Source: Antedon bifida
Taxonomy: Eukaryota; Echinodermata; Crinoidea; Comatulida; Antedonidae
Direction of reading: 5' to 3'
Length of the DNA stretch: 64,000 bases
Assembly: GCA_963402885.1 (NCBI GenBank)
Contig: OY727094.1
Coordinates: 3,164,501-3,228,500 of the forward strand
A program made the translations under genes and the position numbers. Within the stretch, counting starts at the first letter, position 1, and the number at the start of each line of letters is the position of its first letter. Positions 31,884-41,000 of the stretch are shown one piece after another. A model generated the notes under the pieces. It was not told the DNA's origin. It ran no database searches and saw only the letters and a program-made list of their open reading frames with translations.

Positions 31884-32708
31884 ATGTTCTTCACAATTGC
31901 TACTATACAAATTAGTATCATCTATGCTCAAACTGATACAGCAGCTTGTAATAGCTGTTGTACAGCTGGGGTTCCTGGCATTCCAGGAAATCATGGTAAT
32001 CCAGGTGTGTCAGGGCCACAAGGAATGAATGGAGTGAAAGGAGAACAAGGAATGAATGGAGTGAAAGGAGAACAAGGAATGAATGGAGTGAAAGGAGAAC
32101 AAGGAATGAATGGAGTGAAAGGAGAACAAGGAATGAATGGAGTGAAAGGAGAACAAGGAATAAAAGGAGGACAAGGAATGAAAGGAGATAATGGAAGGAA
32201 TGGATTAGATGGCATTCCTGGTAAATTAGGACCAACTGGACCTCAAGGCCTTACTGGACCACAATGTGCAAATGGTGTAAAGGGAGAAAAGGGTGAAGAA
32301 GCTGGTCAGCAGAAATCTGCCTTTTCAGTAGTTTTTACATCAAACCCAGGTCGTCATGCCATTAGCCCAATGAAGTATGACACAATAATTACAAATGTAG
32401 GAAATCACTACAATCTGGATACAGGCAAGTTTGTCTGTGCAATTCCAGGTGTTTATGTATTCCAGGTCACATCATTGAAATCAAGTGGTGGTTCTGTTTT
32501 AACAAGAATTATGAAAAATGGGAGTTTTCAAGTATCCACATGGGCAAGTGCTACTGGACATAATTCTGCAAGCACAATGGTGGTACTTGATTTGGTATCA
32601 GGTGATCAAGTATGGACTCAGCCATATAATACATATAGCCATAACTATTACCACAGTGACATCAACAGATATTGCTCATTCTCAGGTTTCTTACTTTATG
32701 CAGCATAA
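31884..32708 (+). CDS. Collagen-like C1q-domain protein, gene 7 (longest collagen)
   Basis: A 274-aa subfamily-I protein, the longest copy. Signal peptide 1-16, CNSCC knot, then a collagen stretch that includes five exact-length 27-bp repeats (GMNGVKGEQ) at 32,022-32,156. One glycine of the triplet series is replaced by cysteine (PQCANG, codon TGT at 32,265-32,267), which interrupts Gly-X-Y near the C1q domain and adds an unpaired Cys. The linker reads GEEAGQQ rather than GEQASQQ. Loops are LKSSGGSVLT (one residue shorter), WASATGHN and YNTYSHNYYHSDIN. The acceptor ends at 31,876. Confidence 0.93.
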   Translation: MFFTIATIQISIIYAQTDTAACNSCCTAGVPGIPGNHGNPGVSGPQGMNGVKGEQGMNGVKGEQGMNGVKGEQGMNGVKGEQGMNGVKGEQGIKGGQGMKGDNGRNGLDGIPGKLGPTGPQGLTGPQCANGVKGEKGEEAGQQKSAFSVVFTSNPGRHAISPMKYDTIITNVGNHYNLDTGKFVCAIPGVYVFQVTSLKSSGGSVLTRIMKNGSFQVSTWASATGHNSASTMVVLDLVSGDQVWTQPYNTYSHNYYHSDINRYCSFSGFLLYAA

Positions 32709-33568
32709 TGTTACTACTCAAGCTAAAAGTCTTAAATACTTATAAAAAACACAACTTTTAGTTGATACTTAATATTTTAACATGACCTTACGATATAGAA
32801 TGTAACATTTGTCTATCTTTTTTTGTAAATATTTAAAAATGTGCATGTTATCCAAAACTAATAGTGATTTTATATAAATTTACACTAGTTTAAAATTCAG
32901 GGTTACAGGTAAATTAATTTCTAAGGATATTTTATATTATTTCTGATTTCTGTATAGTAAGGTTGAACCACCTGTATGTGACAGTTTTCTAACAAAATAA
33001 GATCACCCATAATTGTTTTTCAAAAGTCACAATCTCTCTGGACTAATTACCTTTTACTAATCATGTAAATCATACTCTGACAGTTTATGTTTAAAGACGT
33101 AGATATTTAGTACATGTGGACTGAAGTTAGGTAAATAAATTGTAAATCAAAATATATAATTAATTAAATCTAATTTTATTTTTTGAGGAAAGAAATCCAA
33201 CAATCACCACTAGTATACTGATCTTAATTCTACTTCAAGTTTGATGTTAATAAAACAATTACCAAAGGGAAATAAAAAACAACATTTAACTTTAATTAAT
33301 AATTATTAATGTAACAGTAGATAAAATACTGATTAAACTTAAGAAATTAAGAAATAATGTATGTATTTTGAGTAAATAAATGTTTATGCTTTGTTAAATA
33401 ATAACTAGAGTGTAATTTTGTTTACTAATTGTAGCCTACTATTACTCTACATGTTGGTATTTACTGTGCAGTCATCAACCCATACAACCTACTGTCATCT
33501 AGCCAATTAAATTCATTTATGAGTTCATCATACATTAAGACATACAAGTGGTATTGCAATGCATTCTA
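32709..33568 (+). other. 3' flank of gene 7
   Basis: Almost identical to 24,432-25,290 after gene 5, including single-base deletions. No gene seen. Confidence 0.6.
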
Positions 33569-33790
33569 TATACAGTAAGATATGTGAGTTGCATTGCATT
33601 AAATACCATATACAGTAAGATATGTGATGTTTACAAGATTAGTCTGCATTTAGACATTATTGAGACGCATATAAATACCATGACAAGCAACATTGTTACA
33701 TTTACTGCAGCAGCACAAAACAGAAAACAGCATCAACTTACTGATCAAGAGAAAATACAAGAACATTTAAACAGTAATCATGTATCTTGG
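33569..33790 (+). promoter_or_regulatory. Promoter and non-coding exon 1 of C1q gene 8
   Basis: Twin motifs, TATAAATA at 33670-33677, exon end 33,790, GTAAGT donor at 33,791. The partner acceptor ends at 35,906. Confidence 0.7.
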
Positions 33791-33837
33791 GTAAGTACAG
33801 TAAATCTTTATATTTAGTGTTCTTAGCTGTTTTAATG

Positions 33838-34782
33838 TCATAATCTTAGCAGCCCTATTTTATATTTGTCACAATCTTAGCAGCCCTATTTTATATTTGT
33901 CACAATCTTAGCAGCCCTATTTTATATTTGTCATAATCTTAGCAGCCCTATTTTATATTTGTCACAATCTTAGCAGCCCTATTTTATATTTGTAACAATC
34001 TTAGCAGCCCTATTTTATATTCGTCACAATCTTAGCAGCCCTATTTTATATTTGTCATAATCTTAGCAGCCCTATTTTATATTTGTCACAATCTTAGCAG
34101 CCCTATTTTATATTTGTCACAATCTTAGCAGCCCTATTTTATATTTGTCACAATCTTAGCAGCCCTATTTTATATTTGTCACAATCTTAGCAGCCCTATT
34201 TTATATTTGTCACAATCTTAGCAGCCCTATTTTATATTTGTCATAATCTTAGCAGCCCTATTTTATATTTGTCACAATCTTAGCAGCCCTATTTTATATT
34301 TGTCATAATCTTAGCAGCCCTATTTTATATTTTTCACAATCTTAGCATGCCTATTTTATATTTGTCATAATCTTTCTTAGCAGCCCTATTTTATATTTGT
34401 CACAATCTTAGCAGCCCTATTATATATTTGTCACAATCTTAGCAGCCCTATTTTATATTTGTCACAATCTTAGCAGCCCTATTTTATATTTGTCACAATC
34501 TTAGCAGCTCTATTTTATATTTGTCACAATCTTAGCAGCCCTATTTTATATTTGTCACAATCTTAGCAGCCCTATTTTATATTTGTCACAATCTTAGCAG
34601 CCCTATTTTATATTTGTCACAATCTTAGCAGCCCTATTTTATATTTGTCACAATCTTAGCAGCCCTATTTTATATTTGTCACAATCTTAGCAGCCCTATT
34701 TTATATTTGTCATAATCTTAGCAGCCCTATTTTATATTTGTCATAATCTTAGCAGCCCTATTTTATATTTGTCACAATCTTA
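33838..34782 (+). repeat. 31-bp minisatellite in intron 1 of gene 8, left part
   Basis: About 30 units, interrupted at a CTTA position by a DNA transposon. Confidence 0.95.
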
Positions 34783-35510
34783 TACCCCTTTCACACCAAA
34801 ACTCCGGAGAGTCTCCGGAGACACCCCGGGGTTTATGACCATTCAAAACGTCGAGAAACTCCGGAGATACCCCTTTCACACCAACCTAGCGCCACCGGGG
34901 TTAATAAAATAAAATTGTAAATGTCGCCCTCTATTTTTTTTGTTTACATAGCGACGATCATTAGAATACTTTTAATTAACAATATTTTTCATTTAATAAT
35001 TACTTTCAAAAGTCTCAGAAGTAATATAATGTTTTATTGATACTACGTATTATTTTTTAAACACGCTATATATTTTGTACAAATATTTAAAGTATTTTGT
35101 AATAAAACTAAAGCAATGAGTAAATTGCCTCCTTTTTTATATATAATTATCATTGGTTTTATACTTTTATACAAATTTTAATATTGAGAAAATGTAAATA
35201 TCTTTGTAATTCAGCTAAGGCTGCGATGATGATAGTGAAATAAATGAAATGAAAAAAATGAAATGAAATGAAATGAAATGAGTGATCGTGTGAGGATGAC
35301 CTTTTGACCCGAAACACTCCGGAGTTTGATGTTGGTACCTTTCACACCAAAACACCGGGGTGTCCCCGCAGTTCGCTCTCCGGAGAATGTTCAGCTGTTC
35401 AACCCCGCAGTTTTAAACTCCGGCGTTGCTTGATTTTACCTTTCACACCAAACAGCGGGGCGTCAACTCCGGGGTGTCTCCGGAGTTTTGCTTTTGGTGT
35501 GAAAGGGGTA
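34783..35510. mobile_element. Non-autonomous PIF/Harbinger-like element
   Basis: 728 bp with 19-bp perfect terminal inverted repeats (TACCCCTTTCACACCAAAA). It is flanked by a TTA direct repeat (34,780-34,782 and 35,511-35,513), exactly restoring the minisatellite unit if removed. TTA fits the TWA target rule of PIF/Harbinger. Internal subterminal copies of TTTCACACCAA and CTCCGGAG occur, as well as an ATGAA microsatellite at about 35,245-35,282. No transposase ORF. Confidence 0.8.
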
Positions 35511-35870
35511 TTAGCAGCCCTATTTTATATTTGTCACAATCTTAGCAGCCCTATTTTATATTTGTCACAATCTTAGCAGCTTTATTTTATATTTGTCACA
35601 ATCTTAGCAGCCCTATTTTATATTTGTCACAATCTTAGCAGCCCTATTTTATATTTGTCACAATCTTAGCAGCCCTATTTTATATTTGTCATAATCTTAG
35701 CAGCCCTATTTTATATTTGTCACAATCTTAGCAGCCCTATTTTATATTTGTCACAATCTTAGCAGCCCTATTTTATATTTGTCACAATCTTAGCAGCCCT
35801 ATTTTATATTTCTCACAATCTTAGCAGCCATATTTTATATTCGTCACAATCTTAGCAGCCCTATTGTATA
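35511..35870 (+). repeat. 31-bp minisatellite in intron 1 of gene 8, right part
   Basis: About 11-12 units. The array reaches to within 40 bp of the splice acceptor, closer than in any other copy. Confidence 0.95.
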
Positions 35871-35913
35871 ATAAATAATAAAAAAATAAATTTGATTCAA
35901 TTTCAGATTTTAC

Positions 35914-36633
35914 ATGTTCTCCACAATTGCTACTATACAAATTAGTATCATCTATGCTCAAACTGATACAGCAGCTTGTAATAGCTGTTGTACAGCTGGG
36001 GTTCCTGGCATTCCAGGACAGCATGGTAATCCAGGTGTGTCAGGGCCACAAGGAATGAATGGAGTGAAAGGTGAACAAGGACTGAAAGGAGAACAAGGAA
36101 TGAAAGGATATTATGGAAGCAATGGCTTAGATGGGATTCCTGGTAAATTAGGACCAACTGGACCTCAAGGCCTCACTGGACTACCAGGTTCAAATGGTGT
36201 AAAAGGAGAAAAGGGTGAACAAGCTGTTCAGCGGAAATCTGCCTTTTCAGTAGTTTTTACATCAGATCCAGGTCGTCTTGATCACACTAGCCCAATGAAG
36301 TATGACACAATAATTACAAAGGTGGGAAATGACTACAACAACGAAACAGGCAAGTTCGTCTGTGCAATTCCAGGTGTATATGTATTCCAGGTAAATTCAA
36401 TGAAAATAAATGGTAGAAGTAATGTTGTAACAAAAATAATGAAAAATGGGAATTCTCAAGTATCTGTATGGGCGAGTGCTGATGGGTATAATTCTGCAAG
36501 CACAATGGTGGTTCTTGATCTGGTATCAGGTGATCAAGTATGGACTCAGCCACAAGATTTAAGCACTAACAATTACAAGAGTAACGGCAATGGATATTGC
36601 TCATTCTCAGGTTTCTTACTTTATGCAGCATAA
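35914..36633 (+). CDS. Collagen-like C1q-domain protein, gene 8 (most diverged)
   Basis: A 239-aa protein: signal peptide 1-16 (MFSTIATIQISIIYAQ), CNSCC knot, about 25 triplets, C1q domain. It is the most diverged complete copy: GRLDHTSPMKY for GRHAVSPMKY, NETGKF for LDTGKF, and loops VNSMKINGRSNVVT, VWASADGYN and PQDLSTNNYKSNGNGY. The usual Arg of RYC is Gly. It lies at the right edge of the cluster, where it would have fewer partners for gene conversion. Its 3' flank is also diverged from the other copies. Confidence 0.92.
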   Translation: MFSTIATIQISIIYAQTDTAACNSCCTAGVPGIPGQHGNPGVSGPQGMNGVKGEQGLKGEQGMKGYYGSNGLDGIPGKLGPTGPQGLTGLPGSNGVKGEKGEQAVQRKSAFSVVFTSDPGRLDHTSPMKYDTIITKVGNDYNNETGKFVCAIPGVYVFQVNSMKINGRSNVVTKIMKNGNSQVSVWASADGYNSASTMVVLDLVSGDQVWTQPQDLSTNNYKSNGNGYCSFSGFLLYAA

Positions 36634-37169
36634 ATTTTGTCTCTAAAGCCAAAAATTGCAATATGCTTATAAAAATTACAATTTAAGGGATAGTTATTTT
36701 AGCATAATATTTCGATGATGAATGTCAGATTTTTTATTTTCAAGTAAAATGTGCATGTTTTTATCTAATATATACTTAAACTTACACTAGTTTAAAATTC
36801 AGAATCACTAGATGAACATATTTTGTAATGTTTCTAAAGCTAATCTCACACACCATACCATGGTAATGCTAAAGATGTAGAAACTTAGACTTAGTGCTTA
36901 GCACATGAAGGCTCTGATTAGGGCATAGAAATCGATAACAATTATAATGATGATAATAATTAATTTCTAATTTTATTCAATTATCTTTTTAAGTAACAGG
37001 GACCAAATCCAAGTATGGTCTGCGCCATATCATGGTAATGCTAAAGATGTAGAAACTTGAGCACATGAAGGCTCTGATTAGGCCATAGAAATCGGTAACA
37101 ATTATAATGATAATAATAATGAATTTCTAATTTTATTCAATTATCTTTTTAAGTAACAGGGACCAAATC
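36634..37169 (+). other. Diverged 3' flank with a tandem duplication
   Basis: A segment of about 180 bp containing CATGGTAATGCTAAAGATGT occurs twice (from about 36,850 and 37,030). The second begins with a short remnant of the C1q 3' coding end (CCAAGTATGGTCTGCGCC at 37,010). No intact gene. Confidence 0.6.
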
Positions 37170-37268
37170 CAAGTTTGGACTCAGCCAGGTAGTACAAGCT
37201 ATAACTATTACTACAGTGAAATGGACAGATATTGCTCATTCTCAGGTTTCTTACTTTATGCAAGCTAA
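37170..37268 (+). pseudogene. C1q-domain 3' fragment (ninth copy)
   Basis: Encodes only the last 32 residues of a C1q domain (QVWTQPGSTSYNYYYSEMDR, then YCSFSGFLLYAS) and a stop. Loop 3 resembles gene 5. A 22-bp deletion joined the end of the coding region to the 3' UTR and created a new stop. No upstream domain or promoter is near, so it is a truncated relic. Confidence 0.85.
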
Positions 37269-38000
37269 AAGTTTTTAGGGATACTTATATTGGCACAACC
37301 ATATTATGTGTATTATTATTATTTATTATTAGATTTTTTCTTTTAACTTTGTGAATATTTTGCATGTTATCTAAGAATATGCATACTGTGTATAAATTTA
37401 AGCTAGTTAGACTATAATTACATACTGTACTGTCAAATTAATTTTACAGTTTAGTTTATAACAAACATATAGTAACCACCTTTAAAGTGTGACATCTAAT
37501 AAAGGAAAAATTGCTTTGGATAAACATTTACTTATCCTGTATCGTATCATATCCCAAAGTAAAATTATCCTTTTTTTATACGAAACCAACTGCGAGCATA
37601 AACTGTTTTATAATTTATCATTTGAGGCTTAGGGATTGGAGTTGAAAGAGTGGCGAGTTACAACTCTGGCACTAGGTCAGGATTGAACCCTGGATCTTGG
37701 GATTGGAAAGCATGTTAACCACCAAGCTACAGCTCCACTACTAATTGTCTTCTAGAAAGGAAAAGTACAACTTGGGAGGCATCAGTGATTCAAAAAATGT
37801 CTATTTTGCCCAACATGATTTACTTTGAGGGCATTATTTTATAATAGTGCTCCCAAAATATCTCATTAAGGACAATATTTTATAATATAACAACCTCGAC
37901 TAATTCCAACACCAATATTTGTCCTAGATATGCTACATTTCCAGGGCACTATATTTTTAATAGTGCCCTGGTAAAACTATACTGAATGCTGTGTACTCAC
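37269..38000. other. Junction between the C1q cluster and ANAPC7
   Basis: AT-rich non-coding sequence. I find no ANAPC7 exon here on the - strand. It contains a tRNA-derived SINE (about 37,615-37,742) and short repeats with AGGGCACTATATTTTTAATA-like text near 37,930-37,980. Confidence 0.5.
37615..37742 (-). mobile_element. tRNA-derived SINE head
   Basis: On the - strand an A-box-like TAGCTTGGTGGTTAAC and a B-box GGTTCAATCC are spaced as in a tRNA. There is no intact cloverleaf, so it is a SINE relic rather than a tRNA gene. Confidence 0.6.
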
Positions 38001-41000
38001 TCTTTGAGCGAAGTAGACCGCCCTCGTTGCTTTGTTACCAGATGCTGCACAGTAATAACCCATAGCAATCCACGATTCTGGACTCTTCTCTGTTACTGAT
38101 ATAAGATCTGTGGATAGACTAGCCCAATAAAAGAAAACAATTGAATTAATTACAATCTAAATTATTTTTTAATTTAAAAAAACAACATAAGGAGTAAAAT
38201 AAGGGTTAGGGTGGGAGGGGTGATGGGGTTGTTCATTGGGCAATCGAGACGCAAAAAAAACCCAAAAAAACAACACACAAAACTTTCTGACACTGACTGA
38301 GTGAAGTTGACACATTATTAAAATTGTTCGGGTTTTCCCCCATCTAAAAAATGTAAGGAGGGTGTCCATTCACAAACCCCCAACCAACGATCTCCGCCAG
38401 TGCATGATGTAATACAGTCATGACTGGTATTCCTTACTTTTGTAACTGTTTTACTTCCTTTTTAGCAGCTAGTATACTGGCATAGATGTCCATACCCTTT
38501 AAGAACAGTGGTTCCAATGAGTGTACCTATACACACAATGAACAGAATATAATAACCTTTTGAAATAGTCAATTGCCATTGGTTATAACATAATAAGGTC
38601 ACAGGTCACAGTCTCAACCAATGAGGTGTTTTTTTGGTAATTCATTGCATACTAATTTCATAAGATCTGGAATAATGTATTATTATATTTACATATACAA
38701 TCATACATTGCAAAAGATTGCATTTAAGTGTTGCCATTTCTACAACTGGTTGCAAGAGGATAATAGCATAACCATGCATACTTTCAGAATAATAATACTC
38801 CAAGTTAAACCATAGTATGTTGTAGCACTGTTCCATCAGACAACTTTTATAGTGTTATTAGGGGTCCTCCTAAATACCAAGACCTACCAAGACCTACCAA
38901 GAACTACCAAGACCTACCAAGACCTGTCAATTTAAAGTGTTAATTTAACGAAATATGATATATATAGACTTCTAATAGCATTTCCAACAATAAAACCTCA
39001 ATTTTAGCGCTATATAGACACAAAAAATGTTAAATAATCGACAAGCTTCGCGTTCGCGAAACGAACTGAGTTGATGCATACATTGCGTCACAAATGTTCG
39101 TATTGCGTCAACTAGTATGACCTACCAAGAACTACCAAGACCTGTCAATTTAAAGTGTTATTTTAACGAAATATAATATATATAGACTTCTAATAGCTTT
39201 TCAAACAATAAAACCTCAATTGTAGCGCGATATAGACACCAAAAATGGTAAATGTAGGCCTACGACCCAGTAGGCCTATGACAGGAGAACTGCGTCGAGT
39301 GTCAGTGAGCCATACTAGTTGACGCAATACGGACATTTGTGACGCAATGTATGCATCAACAACTCAGTTCATTTTACGAAGCTTGTCGATTATTTAACAT
39401 TTTCGTAACATTTTTGGTGTCTATATCGCGCTGAAATTGAGGTTTAATTGTTGGAAATGCTATTAGAAGTCTATATATATCATATTTCGTTAAAATAACA
39501 CTTTAAATTGACAGGTCTTGGTAGTTCTTGGTAGGTCATACTAGTTGATGCAATACGGACATTTGTGACGCAATGTATGCATCAACTCAGTTCGTTTCGC
39601 GAACGCGAAGCTTGTCGATTATTTAACATTTTTGGTGTCTATATCGCGCTAAAATTAAGGTTTTATTGTTGGAAATGCTATTAGAAGTCTATATATATCA
39701 TATTTCGTTAAATTAACACTTTAAATTGACAGGTCTTGGTAGTTCTTGGTAGGTCTTGGTAGTTCTTGGTAGGTCTTGGTATTTAGGAGGACCCGTTATT
39801 AGTGATAAACATGTTAAGCTGTCTACACCATCAAACTTTATGTGATGTACCCATAATGAACACTGTGATGTCATATCACTACCATATTTAATCATACCTC
39901 TACCATATATGGGCACATCACACTTTTTTCGTCAACTAGTTTGATAGTGTAGACAGAGCTTTATACAATGAGTGAATATATGTGACTGAAATATTACTTA
40001 CTCTGGAATAAATAATAATAGCATTCTTCATGTCACCTGACAGGAAGTGATATTCAGCAAGGCTGCTTAACACGTTGATGTTTTCCTTTAAAACACTCTA
40101 AAACATTCAATTAAAAAAGCACATTTCTCATGATTTATCATCAAACTAACATACTTGCTACTCACCTAGACAGGTAAAAAACGGCAAAGTAGGACGAACT
40201 GACCGCATCCTGCAGCTGGGTTCCTACCTATTGGTCCATCTTCTACCTTTTTTAATACTGACAGATGCATTAAGTTTTATATCCAGAACTAGGACTGTGA
40301 GAATGAAATTTAGTAGCTAATCTATTAAGTATTGTTCCAGTGTTATACTGTACTAAAGTTGTAATAAATTTTTGACAGCATGACATTTAAAAAAAACATT
40401 GAAACTAAAGCTCTTGTCTACACTATCAAACTTTATGTGACAACAAAATGTGATGTGATGGACATGATGATGTCATATAACTACCATATTTGGGCACATC
40501 ACACTTTTTTGTCAATAGTGTAGACAGAGCTTTACAGCAGAAATAGAAAATATACACATACAGTAGTTTCTAGATTTTTGAACGTTGCTATAGCTTTTGA
40601 ATATTCCTTAGCTGCTCCAAATGCGTGACCTCTGAACCAAAAGTTTAACCTAAAAAGCATTAAAAAAAATACAATGAGGGGAAAATCAGAGATGTGTGAT
40701 TAACAGGCAACAGAAACAGGGTGTTCAATTGGAGTAGCCTTTTTTCCAAGAATTCATACATGCAGGCTTTTAAAAACATATCGTAATAAACTTTAAAATA
40801 ATAAGACTTATAAAGTGTTTCTACATATTGGAACAAAATAAAACTTTGTAGCCAAGGCTACTGTTGTTTTCCACTTTACTTATCATATTGGAATTTGAAG
40901 CATTTTGTTTAGCTACTTTGGTCTGTAAAATCATTTACTGATGGGACAGGGTTATATTGAGGGGTCTCCAATTTTGGTAGTCTTAATTTTAGGTAAACAT

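Noticed and set aside
35304..35576. 90-codon ORF in the Harbinger-like element
   Set aside because: Runs across the element's end into the minisatellite, and has no transposase motif.
37983..38000. ANAPC7 natural C-terminus by read-through of the last donor
   Set aside because: Would add only eight codons (RVSTQHSV context) and drop half the TPRs. The GTGAGT donor is strong, so a splice to a missing exon is more likely.
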